Positions 14,966 to 23,394 of a stretch of DNA of 51,670 bases are shown piece by piece (position 1 is the first letter of the stretch; the number at the start of each line of letters is the position of its first letter). The notes under the pieces are model-generated. The model was not told the origin of the DNA, did not search any database, and worked only from the letters and a program-made list of their open reading frames with translations. The translations under genes were made by a program, and so were the position numbers. Origin of the DNA: Collinsella aerofaciens (GTDB lineage: Bacteria > Actinomycetota > Coriobacteriia > Coriobacteriales > Coriobacteriaceae); contig NZ_JADNGN010000013.1 in the NCBI RefSeq assembly GCF_015553355.1, positions 1-51,670 on the forward strand, in the 5' to 3' direction.

Positions 14966-15125
14966 GCCACGAAACCAGCCCATCTACTACGTTTAAGCCA
15001 CTACCCTCAACCACAGCGAACAACGCAAAAAGAAAACCGCAGGTAGAAAGCCTGCGGTTTTTCATAAAACGCGGTCATGGTCGGGGGTATCAAGCTAAAC
15101 GTAGTAGATGGGCCAGTTTCGTGGC
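14966..15125. repeat. Long hairpin element 1, 160 bp
   Basis: Thirty-base arms (14966-14995 and 15096-15125) are complementary at 28 of 30 positions. Pairing continues imperfectly inwards (ACCCTCAACCA against TGGTCGGGGGT) to an inner AACCGCAGG/CCTGCGGTT hairpin with a T-run at 15025-15063 that could act as the xth terminator. Nothing coding is seen. Confidence 0.85.
15025..15064 (+). terminator. Terminator-like hairpin in the core of element 1
   Basis: AAAACCGCAGG, a short loop and CCTGCGGTTTTT give a stem plus T-run on the plus strand. It lies about 140 bases downstream of xth and on the other strand also has a T-rich exit. Confidence 0.6.
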
Positions 15126-15220
15126 AAGCGCCGTCAACTGATTTCCTGGGGACATCTGGAGACGGAAGAAAATGGATCAATTTGGCTCTCTGGGGGCCAC
15201 GATGCCCGTCGTATCAGCCG

Positions 15221-15388
15221 GCCATTTTAAAACTATGCCGGTTTACGGGGCTGAATCGCGAACCCCCAGCCATGCGCAATTCCGTAATAATAAAACCGCA
15301 GGTAAACGGCTTGCTCTATTTTGAAAAAAGCCGGTATGGTCGGCCTGCGCCAATCTAGCCCCGTAAACCGGCATAGTTTTAAAATGGC
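15221..15388. repeat. Long hairpin element 2, 168 bp, perfect 32-bp arms
   Basis: Arms at 15221-15252 and 15357-15388 are perfect 32-base inverted repeats, ending in GCCATTTTAAAACTATGCC and its complement. The core again contains AAAACCGCAGGTA and GGTATGGTCGG, as in element 1 nearby, although the arms differ completely from those of element 1. It lies just downstream of the ECF S-subunit gene. Confidence 0.88.
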
Positions 15389-15427
15389 ACTTCGGCAGTA
15401 TTGATTCCCGCTCCGACGCAACCAGCC

Positions 15428-16141
15428 TTACAGCCCGTATTTCACGACGACACGGTTAATGCGGCGACACCAGGGCTTGTACAGGGCGACCAAGAACACG
15501 CAGGTCGCGAGGCCGTGTGTGATATCGAACGGCACCGCCGTGGCAAGACGCGCCACGGCACCCGCCCAGGTAAGCGGCTGCACAAAACCAATGATGTCAT
15601 ACGCGTTGATCACGACGCCATAGAGCAGGCCCGACGCAAAGCCGTACGCCAGCAGTGCTGGCATGCGCACGGTGCCGTCGGCGCGGTCGAACGCACCCGC
15701 GTACGTCAGCGCACCGCCAACGTATCCCACGAGCCCCCAGGCATACATCTGCCACGGCGTCCACATGCCCTGCCCAAAAAAGAAATTGCTGGTCAGCGCC
15801 GCCAACGCACCGACCATAAAGCCGTTACGACGACCGAGTGTCGCCCCGGCGATAATGGCGATGGCACTCACGGGTTTAAAGTCGGGAATGGGCCCAAACA
15901 GGATGCGCCCCGCCGCCGCCAGCGCCGCCAGCACCAGCGTGGGCATAATCTGGCGCAATCCCGGACGAGATGCCTCGTAACCCGCAAAGAACAGCGCGAG
16001 CACCAGCGCCACCACGACAAGCATGGCAAGCGCCGCCTGCTCAACACCCGCCAGCAACGCCGCAGCCATTACCGCCGGCACCGCCAACAACAGCGGGATC
16101 TCCAGTTTTGCAAGCAAACGCGAGAAACGACAGTCCGTCAT
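15428..16141 (-). CDS. ECF transporter substrate-binding S component
   Basis: A 237-residue membrane protein with about six hydrophobic segments and almost no extramembrane domain. The block FGPIPDFKPVSAIAIIAGAT followed by SNFFFGQGMWTPWQM is typical of an S-component class that includes CbrT-like cobamide transporters, but the substrate cannot be read from the sequence. It lies 4 bases after the fused ATPase gene in an EcfT-EcfAA-S operon, so a dedicated (group I style) ECF vitamin or cofactor transporter is likely. The start is at the ATG directly after the ATPase stop. No riboswitch was recognised upstream of the operon. Confidence 0.82.
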   Translation of the reverse strand: MTDCRFSRLLAKLEIPLLLAVPAVMAAALLAGVEQAALAMLVVVALVLALFFAGYEASRPGLRQIMPTLVLAALAAAGRILFGPIPDFKPVSAIAIIAGATLGRRNGFMVGALAALTSNFFFGQGMWTPWQMYAWGLVGYVGGALTYAGAFDRADGTVRMPALLAYGFASGLLYGVVINAYDIIGFVQPLTWAGAVARLATAVPFDITHGLATCVFLVALYKPWCRRINRVVVKYGL

Positions 16142-16145
16142 CCCA

Positions 16146-17789
16146 TCACGCCCTATAGAACACGTTGTCGGCAAAGAAGTCGGCCGGCGGCTCCATGCAG
16201 GCAATCTCGCCGTCAAACATCATGGCGACGTCGTCGGCTACCTGCTCGGCAAAGTCCAAATCGTGCGTAGCCATGATGACGGTGCCGCCAGCCTTCGCAT
16301 GGTCACGCAGGGCGCGGGCGATGATGCGGCGGCTGAACAGGTCTAGACCCTTGGTGGGCTCATCGAGCAATAGCAGTTCGGGGCCGATTAGCAGCAGTTT
16401 TGCCAATGCAAGCAGTTGACGCTGCCCGCCCGAAAGATCGTACGGATGGCGTCCATCCAGACCCGACAACCCCAAGCTCGCCGCACGCTCCCGCGCCACG
16501 GTCTCGTCATATCCGCAGGTCGAAGCCCATTCCATCAGCTCGTCGCGAACCGTATCGGCAACCAGCAATGCTTTGGGATTCTGAGGCAGCAGCGCCGCCG
16601 AGGCCGCTCCGCGCACCATGCGGCCGCGCTGCAGCTTGGCGGTCTTCGCCAGCACCGAGAGTATCGTCGACTTACCGCATCCGTTGCCGCCCACGATCGC
16701 ATGCACCGCACCGGCCGAAAACGCCACGTCGAGCCCGCGCAGCACCCAACCGCCCGCGCGATCGTAGCGAAACCAGCCTTCCGACAGGGTGGTAGCCGAC
16801 CCGCCGTGCATTTTTTGGAGTATTCTGCTTCCATCCGTGCGCGGGAAGGCTTCCGAGCCATTCTCGAGTGACGTTTGCGCCACAAATTCGGACGATTTGT
16901 CCAATTCTGAACTTTTTTTCGCGCTCGATACGTCCCCGGGCGGCTCCAGAGAGCCCAAATTGTCCTCACGCCTGCTGAATACTCCGTTTTTTGCACATCG
17001 GATGGCACCCCACCCCAACATGTCATCGGAAAACAGCGATTCTCGGCGTCCCAAAGAAGCCATATCCGCCACCTCGCGCACGCGACCGTCCTCAATCCGG
17101 TACGCACGCGTCGCGTATTCGAGCATTGGGCGCGGCTGATGCGTCGCCACAACAACCGTGCAGCCCAGCTCGCGATTCACACGAAACAGCGCGTGCAGGA
17201 AATTCTTCTCAGCAACGGGATCGAGCTGAGACGTGGGCTCGTCGAGCAGCAGCACGCGCGGGCGTAATGCCAGCACAGCCGCCAGCGACAGCAGCTGTTT
17301 GCGTCCGCCCGAAAGCGTATCGGTGTCGCGGTGGAGCCAATCTTCCAGCCCAAAGAAATAGCTGGTCTCAGATACGCGACGGCGCATCTCATCACGCGCT
17401 AGCCCCAAGTTTTCCAGACCAAACGCCATCTCGTGCCACACGGTCTCGCACACAATCTGGTTCTCGGGATCCTGGAACACATAGCCCACGCGCTCCGCCG
17501 ATGCCCGCGCGTCCATGTCGGCAACGTTCTCGCCCAGCACGCGCAGTTCGCCAGTGCGCTCGCCCGCCGGCGCGATCTCGGGCTTGAGCAGCGACAGCAG
17601 CGTCGACTTAGCCGATCCGGTACCGCCAACAAGCAACGCAAATGCACCTTGGGGAACAGACCAGTCGAGCCCCTCGAGCACCGCAGCATCAGCATCGGGG
17701 TAGGCAAAGCTCAGGCTCCGCACCTCAATCGCCGGCATATCCGGGCCGCACGCCGCGCCCGACACCGGGCCCCTATCCAACCGAGCCAT
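16146..17789 (-). CDS. Fused ECF transporter ATPase (EcfA-EcfA' in one chain)
   Basis: A 547-residue protein with two ABC ATPase domains that power the ECF transporter. Domain 1 (20-245): Walker A GGTGSAKST at 55-63, signature LSGGRKQ at 159, Walker B LLLDEPTSQLDP at 180, and H-loop ATHQ. Domain 2 (335-540): Walker A GGNGCGKST at 367, signature LSGGQRQ at 452, Walker B LLLLDEPTKGLD, and H-loop ATHD. The first Walker A has Ala where Gly is normal (GSGKST). The linker (about 250-330) has no family resemblance and includes a 189-bp inverted-repeat-ended segment. The ATG overlaps the EcfT stop as TGATG. Confidence 0.92.
   Translation of the reverse strand: MARLDRGPVSGAACGPDMPAIEVRSLSFAYPDADAAVLEGLDWSVPQGAFALLVGGTGSAKSTLLSLLKPEIAPAGERTGELRVLGENVADMDARASAERVGYVFQDPENQIVCETVWHEMAFGLENLGLARDEMRRRVSETSYFFGLEDWLHRDTDTLSGGRKQLLSLAAVLALRPRVLLLDEPTSQLDPVAEKNFLHALFRVNRELGCTVVVATHQPRPMLEYATRAYRIEDGRVREVADMASLGRRESLFSDDMLGWGAIRCAKNGVFSRREDNLGSLEPPGDVSSAKKSSELDKSSEFVAQTSLENGSEAFPRTDGSRILQKMHGGSATTLSEGWFRYDRAGGWVLRGLDVAFSAGAVHAIVGGNGCGKSTILSVLAKTAKLQRGRMVRGAASAALLPQNPKALLVADTVRDELMEWASTCGYDETVARERAASLGLSGLDGRHPYDLSGGQRQLLALAKLLLIGPELLLLDEPTKGLDLFSRRIIARALRDHAKAGGTVIMATHDLDFAEQVADDVAMMFDGEIACMEPPADFFADNVFYRA
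16807..16995. repeat. 189-bp inverted-repeat element inside the EcfA linker
   Basis: The ends TGCATTTTTTGGAGTATTC and GAATACTCCGTTTTTTGCA (plus strand) share inverted GGAGTATTC cores within 22-base terminal arms. The length is exactly 63 codons and it encodes residues 265-328 of the fused ATPase without a stop. This part of the protein lies between the two ATPase domains and matches no ABC motif. Confidence 0.6.
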
Positions 17790-18682
17790 CAGCCAAACCT
17801 CTTCTCATCAATCGCGTGCAACGCGCAAGGCAGCACCATCCAGGCAGCGTACACGACATAGCCCAGCCACGGCGCCGGCACCGAGAGCTGCGGATAAAAC
17901 GAATACTGCGTCGTCGCGGTCCACGCCACTGACGCCGTGGCCACGCCAAACAGCGCAAGCCCAACCAGCGCGGCAACGTCGCTGAGTCCCAGTCGATACC
18001 GCGCATACGTCGTACGACGCGTCGCGGCACCCCACCCGCGTGAGCGCATCGCGTCCGCGCGATCCAGCGAATCTTCCATGCCCCAGCCCATCAACACGCT
18101 TGACGCCCGCAGACGCGAGCGCACGGGATCGGCCGGCGCGCGCCCCGGCACGTCAATCGCATCCTGCACCGCCAGCACCGTACGACCGCGGCGCAAAAAC
18201 TGCGGGATAAGCCTCATGCACATCGAGATCATGAGCGCAATCACCGGTGCGGCATTGCCCAGCAGCGCGAGCACCTTGTCGTATTCGAGCATCGACGCCG
18301 CTGCCTCAAACCACAGCACGCTCGCCACAAACAGTCCACCCATGCACAGGCCGTAAACCATGCTCTCTAGATACACCGCGCGCATACCAATACGAAACAG
18401 CTCCGTCGAGCCCGATGCACTAAACAGCGGATTGACCAGCGCGATAATCAAAATCACCGGCAGCTGCCAGCGAAGTGCGCCCAGCGTGCGGGCAGCCCCA
18501 CGCGTCGCAAATCCATACGCCAGCCCGCCCGCAAGCGACAGCGCGATCAGCACCGGTTGCATCGAGAACATGGTGAGCCCCAGCGTCAGCACTATATAGA
18601 GTGCCGGCACAGCCGGATGCGACATCGAGAATGCCGCGACGGGCCCGCCGCCAAACTCTTCTCGTATGTTGTCCACGGGCAC
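17789..18682 (-). CDS. ecfT: ECF transporter transmembrane component T
   Basis: The membrane scaffold that couples the ATPases to the S component. The 297-residue protein has several transmembrane segments (about residues 25-75, 90-125 and 240-285). Its cytoplasmic coupling helices contain RSRLRASSVLMGWGMEDSLDRADAMRSRGW, which carries the ARG-type coupling motifs (short Ala/Ser-Arg-Gly boxes, here MRSRG) of EcfT. The start is a GTG, with a G-rich stretch upstream. A second GTG 6 bases later is possible. It is the first gene of the minus-strand ECF operon and is divergent from glmU. Confidence 0.85.
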   Translation of the reverse strand: MPVDNIREEFGGGPVAAFSMSHPAVPALYIVLTLGLTMFSMQPVLIALSLAGGLAYGFATRGAARTLGALRWQLPVILIIALVNPLFSASGSTELFRIGMRAVYLESMVYGLCMGGLFVASVLWFEAAASMLEYDKVLALLGNAAPVIALMISMCMRLIPQFLRRGRTVLAVQDAIDVPGRAPADPVRSRLRASSVLMGWGMEDSLDRADAMRSRGWGAATRRTTYARYRLGLSDVAALVGLALFGVATASVAWTATTQYSFYPQLSVPAPWLGYVVYAAWMVLPCALHAIDEKRFG

Positions 18683-18875
18683 CCCCGTCCCCTAGCTCAA
18701 ACGACAGCTCCGTAGCACCGCCAACGCCGCACGCAAGCAGTACAAACGCCACACCAGCGACGCAAGCCTCAACCGCCGCAAACCAATCGTTACGCGCTCA
18801 ACATATGCCTGCGGTATCATATTGCGCCGTGTATCGTTTCCAAACACACGTCTCTATAACGTAACAGGAGATCAC

Positions 18876-20288
18876 ATGGACGCAACCGCAATTATCCTCG
18901 CCGCCGGCGAGGGCACCCGCATGAAGTCGAACCACTGCAAGGTTTCGCACAAGATCCTGGGTAAGCCCATGGTCCAGTGGATCGTCGACGCCACCATCAA
19001 GGCCGGCTGCAGCCGCGTCGTGGTCGTCATCGGCAGCCACGCCGACGAGATGCGTGCCCTTATCGACGGCGCCTACGCCAACAGCGCCACCAAGGTCGAG
19101 TGCGTCGAGCAGACCGAGCGCCTGGGTACCGGCCACGCCGTAAAGGTCGCGCTCGAGGCCTGCGGCATCACGCAAGGCCCCGTCGTCGTGCTCAACGGCG
19201 ACCTGCCGCTCATCACCGCCGACACCGTCGCCAAGTTCGCGCAGACCGTCGCCACCGGCGAGCTCGCCTGCACCGTCATGACCATGACCCCGCCCGACCC
19301 CTTCGGCTACGGCCGTATCAAGCTGGGCGCCGACGGCCAGATCGAGCGCATCATCGAGCAGAAGGACTGCACGCCCGAGCAGGCCGCCACGCTGCTGGAG
19401 TGCAACGCCGGCTGCTACGCCTTTGACGGCGCGCAGCTCGCCGCCCACATTAACGAGATCGGCAACGACAACGCGCAGTCCGAGTACTACCTGCCCGACA
19501 TGCTCGAAATCCTCAAGGGTCACGGCCAGGCGGTCTCCATCTTCCACTGCGATGACTACCGCGACGGCCTGGGCGTCAACAGCCGCATCCAGCTCGCGCA
19601 GCTCACCGCCATTGCGCGCGACCGCATCAACGAGCACTGGATGGCCGAGGGCGTCACGTTCATCGATCCCACGCAGGCCTGGATCGGCCCCGACGCCGTT
19701 ATCGGCCGCGACACCGTCGTGTGGCCGCAGACGCATCTGATCGGCCACGTCACCGTGGGCGAGGAATGCCAGCTCGGCCCCAACAGTCGCCTCACCGACA
19801 CCACCGTCGGCAGCGGCTGCACCATCGATGAGACCATCGCCATCGAGGCCGTCATTGAGAACGGCGTCGACTGCGGCCCGCGCGCCTACCTGCGCCCGGG
19901 CACCCACATGCTCGACGGCTCCAAGGCCGGCACACACGTGGAAATCAAGAAGTCCACGATCGGCGAGGGCTCCAAGGTGCCGCACCTGTCCTACATCGGC
20001 GACACCACCATGGGCTCCGGCGTCAACGTGGGCGCAGGCTCCATCACCTGCAACTACGACGGCGTGCACAAGCACAAGACCGTCATCGGCAAGGACGCCT
20101 TCATCGGTTCCGACACCATGATGGTCGCGCCCGCCCAGATCGGCGACGGCGCGCTCGTGGCCGCCGGCTCCGTCATCACCGAGCCGGTCCCGGCCGACGC
20201 ACTTGGCCTGGGTCGTGCCCGTCAGGTAAACATTGAGGGTTGGGCCGCCGATTACCGCCGCCGTCTGCACGAGGACGACGAGGTATAA
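18876..20288 (+). CDS. glmU: Bifunctional UDP-GlcNAc pyrophosphorylase / GlcN-1-P acetyltransferase
   Basis: Makes UDP-N-acetylglucosamine for peptidoglycan and other glycans in two steps. The N-terminal uridylyltransferase begins with IILAAGEGTRMKS at residue 6 and has LNGDLPL and GNDNAQSEYYLPD. From about residue 250 the left-handed beta-helix acetyltransferase shows many hexapeptide repeats, RPGTHMLDGSKAGTHVEIKKS, and GVNVGAGSITCNYDG with the catalytic-region residues. The 470-residue length is usual. The ATG with ACAGGAG 6 bases before is chosen over an upstream in-frame ATG. A terminator separates it from prs, which often follows glmU. Confidence 0.96.
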   Translation: MDATAIILAAGEGTRMKSNHCKVSHKILGKPMVQWIVDATIKAGCSRVVVVIGSHADEMRALIDGAYANSATKVECVEQTERLGTGHAVKVALEACGITQGPVVVLNGDLPLITADTVAKFAQTVATGELACTVMTMTPPDPFGYGRIKLGADGQIERIIEQKDCTPEQAATLLECNAGCYAFDGAQLAAHINEIGNDNAQSEYYLPDMLEILKGHGQAVSIFHCDDYRDGLGVNSRIQLAQLTAIARDRINEHWMAEGVTFIDPTQAWIGPDAVIGRDTVVWPQTHLIGHVTVGEECQLGPNSRLTDTTVGSGCTIDETIAIEAVIENGVDCGPRAYLRPGTHMLDGSKAGTHVEIKKSTIGEGSKVPHLSYIGDTTMGSGVNVGAGSITCNYDGVHKHKTVIGKDAFIGSDTMMVAPAQIGDGALVAAGSVITEPVPADALGLGRARQVNIEGWAADYRRRLHEDDEV

Positions 20289-20305
20289 CGTTTTAACAAG
20301 CATCT

Positions 20306-20338
20306 AAGGAGCTGTTCCCATGGGGGCGGCTCCTTTTT
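20306..20338 (+). terminator. Terminator between glmU and prs
   Basis: An AAGGAGC/GCTCCTT stem with a 16-base loop is followed by TTTCT. It lies 18 bases after the glmU stop. Confidence 0.8.
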
Positions 20339-20479
20339 CTATCGTGACCTGCGCAACCGGATGAGTGGTCGGTTCGTGTCCGTTGACGGTAAAGACGTTA
20401 TCAGGACTCGATAAACCCCGTCGCGCGGTTACAATGCAAAAAGGCATCTATATGGCATTCGATATAAAGGAGAAGGGTA

Positions 20480-21466
20480 ATGCCGATTAATGATCCCGAG
20501 AAGTCGGAGAATATGCGCAAGTCCATCCGCGTGTATTCCGGTTCCTCCAACCGTCCCCTCGCTCAGAAGATTGCTGAGTACCTTGGGGTCGAGCTTTCGG
20601 GCCTTACGCTAAAGCAGTTCGCCAACGGTGAGATTTACGCCCGCTACGACGAAACCGTCCGCGGCGCCGACGTCTTCCTGATTCAGTCCGTGGCCGGCGG
20701 CAACGTCAACGACATGCTCATGGAGCTGCTCATCGCCACCGACGCTGCCAAGCGCGCATCCGCCCGCTCCATCACCGCCGTCATCACCCACTACGGCTAT
20801 GCCCGCCAGGACCGCAAGGCCGGCCCGCGTGAGCCCATCACCGCCCGCCTCGTCGCCAACCTGCTCGAGCGCGCCGGCGTCAACCGCATCATCACCCTCG
20901 ACCTGCACCAGGGCCAGATCCAGGGCTTCTTCGATATCCCGGTTAACCACCTGTCCGCGCTGCCGCTGTTTGGCCAGTACTACAACGACATGCACTTCGA
21001 CACCGACAACCTGGTTGTCGTCTCCCCCGATGTGGGCCGCGCCAAGGCCGCCAAGAAGCTGTCCGACATGCTCGGCTGCGACCTGGCCATCGCCCACAAG
21101 GGCCGTCCGCGCCACAACGCCGCCGAGGTCATGGGCATCATCGGTGACATCAAGGGCAAGACCTGCATCATCAACGACGACATGATCGACACCGCTGGCA
21201 CCCTGTGCGCCAACGTCAAGGAGCTCAAGGCTATGGGCGCTGGCGACATCTACGTCTGCGCCACCCACGGCATCTTCTCCGGTCCGGCCATCGAGCGTCT
21301 GAACGACGCCCCGATCGTCGAGTGCCTCGTCACCGACGCCATTCCCGTCGAGGTCGGCGGCAAGATCAAGACCATCTCGGTCGCCGAGGAGTTCGCTCAG
21401 GCCATCTCCGCCGTTTACCACGAGGAGCCCGTCTCCACGCTCGTCGGCGGCGACTTCGCGCTGTAA
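20480..21466 (+). CDS. prs: Ribose-phosphate pyrophosphokinase
   Basis: Makes PRPP from ribose-5-phosphate and ATP for nucleotide, His and Trp synthesis. The 328-residue protein has FANGEIYARYDETVRGADVFLIQS, the ATP-binding-region THYGYARQDRK, VSPDVGRAKAA, the flexible-loop residues around HKGRPRH, and the PRPP loop INDDMIDTAGTL, which mark a class I enzyme. AAGGAGAAG lies just upstream of the ATG. An internal Met (MRKSIRVYSG) could be a second start. Its product feeds PurF, also encoded in this window. A strong terminator follows. Confidence 0.96.
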   Translation: MPINDPEKSENMRKSIRVYSGSSNRPLAQKIAEYLGVELSGLTLKQFANGEIYARYDETVRGADVFLIQSVAGGNVNDMLMELLIATDAAKRASARSITAVITHYGYARQDRKAGPREPITARLVANLLERAGVNRIITLDLHQGQIQGFFDIPVNHLSALPLFGQYYNDMHFDTDNLVVVSPDVGRAKAAKKLSDMLGCDLAIAHKGRPRHNAAEVMGIIGDIKGKTCIINDDMIDTAGTLCANVKELKAMGAGDIYVCATHGIFSGPAIERLNDAPIVECLVTDAIPVEVGGKIKTISVAEEFAQAISAVYHEEPVSTLVGGDFAL

Positions 21467-21499
21467 TCCAGCGTGCATCTCATCATCTTTGGTGTTTTT

Positions 21500-21533
21500 A
21501 AAGGGTCGGAAGCTCGCTTCCGACCCTTTTTCT
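21500..21533 (+). terminator. Terminator of prs
   Basis: A perfect AAAGGGTCGGAAGC-type stem is followed by CCCTTTTTCT on the plus strand, 34 bases after the prs stop. Confidence 0.88.
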
Positions 21534-21551
21534 ACCCCTCGACAACCTTCC

Positions 21552-21754
21552 CTGGACAATTAGTTCAGATACGTATTTTTTAAAGCTCCAAAGGCCGTTC
21601 TGAGCCTTCTGAGCTCCCCGGCGAACGCCATACTGCCCAAAGCTCATCGCTTTCGAGTACGACCGCCGCATATTTACCCTCAAATCGCCCTCGAAAGCCC
21701 TTAGAAACGCCTCGAACGCCCGCCGTCTTATACGTATCTGAACTAACTGTCCAG
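21552..21754. mobile_element. MITE-like element copy 1 (203 bp, 25-bp terminal inverted repeats)
   Basis: The termini CTGGACAATTAGTTCAGATA (continuing CGTAT) and the inverted right end match at 24 of 25 positions. The interior has no coding capacity. The same termini recur at 23077-23281. No clear target-site duplication is visible. Confidence 0.82.
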
Positions 21755-21916
21755 TAGCTATCGTCAACCTTCGCGGCAGAGCTCAATTTCCTGCAATCCC
21801 CTCAACCGATTCCACCGATTTCATAACACCCAGCCGTTCATGGCGCGCAGCGCCCCGCTGAGCGAAAAGAACGGTATGGCGGTCGCATTCTGCCGCCAAC
21901 TTAGTACGTTATAGCT
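21755..21916. other. Short upstream region of the MITE-flanked gene
   Basis: No gene. It should hold the promoter of the following hypothetical gene. No convincing Shine-Dalgarno precedes its ATG. Confidence 0.4.
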
Positions 21917-23044
21917 ATGACGACCGTGATTTCACATCTCTCCGCCCTCCGCGCAATTCGTCGCGCACGACGGGCGTACTCTGCCCTACCCTGGGACTCC
22001 GTTGATAGCGAACAGCAAGCACAGGCCTTGGCTGGCTGCATTCCCAACAATGACGCGATAGACTTTGGCGCACTTTCGATACTCGACGCCTGGAATGAAG
22101 ATGATTCCGAACTGCTCGATCTTCTCGTTTCAAACGAAGACAACAGGCGCCCCGACAAGCGACTTCTTCAGCATATTCTCTCCACTCCTCTTCCTGAAGG
22201 TGCAATTATGCACGTCGAGGCCGACATCTACGCAACGTCTCCTGCCATGACAGCCATGCTTTGTTCCAAAAATGAATCAGTCGCCAAAACCTTGATGCTC
22301 CTTATGGAGCTGCTCGGAACCTACTCCCTTCCTCCCGGGGCAACATACCCCATTGCCTATGACGACATCTGGCCCAAGGGCGATGACTACGAAGCGATGG
22401 ACGACCTCGATTGCCGGGGCGACCAGTCGGCGACCGAACAGCAGAACGAAACCCGCTACGAACAGGCACACTACAAATGCGAGCCCGCCACGACCATCGA
22501 AGAGCTCGAGGCGGTCGCACGCTTCGCCAAAAGTAGCTCATACACCTCGTTTCGCACGGCAGTCAAGCTCGCCCGACCCGGATCTGCATCCCCAGCCGAA
22601 TCCCTAATGTTTGCCGTTCTCGGAGCGCCCATGCGCTTTGGCGGATTCGGATGTTGCAGCCTGCCCATGGGAGGCCTGCTACTCAACTATCGAATCGACT
22701 TCGACACCCTTGCGGTCAACATGTCCTCGGGCATCCCCTATGCCATCTGTGACCTATATTGCCCGGCAGCCGGAATCGACAACGAATACAACGGAATTGG
22801 GCACGAGCTTCAAAACGCTCGCATCCACGATGGCAATCGAAATAATGGCCTCAAGGCAATGGGCATCCACGTCCTGGTTATCAATCGCGACCAAATGAAA
22901 GACCTTGTTGCACTCGAAGCCTTCGCCCAAACGATGCATCGACTCGCGGGAGTCCGATTCCGATACCGTATCAAGGGCTATCGCAAGCGTCAGGCCGCTT
23001 GGCTCAACGCCCTGCGGGCCGGAATCGGCCTTGCGCCGGTCTAA
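21917..23044 (+). CDS. Unrecognised protein, possible restriction-endonuclease-like (DUF559/VSR-like) C-terminus
   Basis: A 375-residue protein I cannot name. The C-terminal third (about 265-350) reads ICDLYCPAAGIDNEYNG, then GHE, then a basic NGLKAMGIHVLVINRDQM stretch. The layout (Asp in a strand, Glu in the next, a basic helix, then a GxxVLxI strand) resembles DUF559/VSR-type PD-(D/E)xK nuclease domains that follow AbiEi-like N-termini in actinobacteria. The N-terminus (SHLSALRAIRRARRAYS) is basic and helical. Residues 165-190 are acidic and Gln-rich. Codon use looks more AT-rich than the neighbours. It is bracketed by two MITE-like elements, which points to acquisition. The nuclease idea is inference only. 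Confidence 0.6.
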   Translation: MTTVISHLSALRAIRRARRAYSALPWDSVDSEQQAQALAGCIPNNDAIDFGALSILDAWNEDDSELLDLLVSNEDNRRPDKRLLQHILSTPLPEGAIMHVEADIYATSPAMTAMLCSKNESVAKTLMLLMELLGTYSLPPGATYPIAYDDIWPKGDDYEAMDDLDCRGDQSATEQQNETRYEQAHYKCEPATTIEELEAVARFAKSSSYTSFRTAVKLARPGSASPAESLMFAVLGAPMRFGGFGCCSLPMGGLLLNYRIDFDTLAVNMSSGIPYAICDLYCPAAGIDNEYNGIGHELQNARIHDGNRNNGLKAMGIHVLVINRDQMKDLVALEAFAQTMHRLAGVRFRYRIKGYRKRQAAWLNALRAGIGLAPV

Positions 23045-23076
23045 ACGGCGAATCACCCGTGCACCGTCGAGCAGGG

Positions 23077-23281
23077 CTGGACAGTTAGTTCAAATACGTA
23101 TAAATGGACACATTGAATTAGGCTGTTTTGCAGTTATCTCTATACCATTCGCCCGATTTGAAGGCAGGGTAGACTTCAAAACAGCGTCATATGGACTAAC
23201 TAAAGCTCCAAAACAACGTATCGGCATTGAATCGAGCAATTCGAGTTCTCAGAACTTATACGTATCCGAACTAACTGTCCA
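23077..23281. mobile_element. MITE-like element copy 2 (about 204 bp)
   Basis: The termini CTGGACAGTTAGTTCAAATA (continuing CGTATAA) and TTATACGTATCCGAACTAAC (continuing TGTCCA) are inverted repeats closely matching copy 1. The interior differs from copy 1 and has no credible gene. It lies 32 bases after the hypothetical gene. Confidence 0.82.
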
Positions 23282-23394
23282 CCTCGATTTCGACGGCCGT
23301 CCAAACGCCCTCAAATAACCTCAATTGCCCTCCATTTGACAGCGGCAACAGGGTCGCTCACCATAGCAGGCGACAAATCAACGAAAGGATGAAC

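Noticed and set aside
18683-18800. A minus-strand frame upstream of EcfT with a hydrophobic stretch (AFVLLACGVGGATELSFELG)
   Set aside because: It has no credible start codon before a stop at its upstream end, and it continues out of frame over ecfT. Not supported as a gene or gene fragment.
18683-18875. Possible cobalamin or other riboswitch upstream of the ECF operon
   Set aside because: No conserved riboswitch boxes could be recognised, and the region is short and GC-rich.
18798-20303. 501-codon open frame on the minus strand opposite glmU
   Set aside because: Antisense of GlmU, low complexity Asp/Gly/Val/Ala, no domain.
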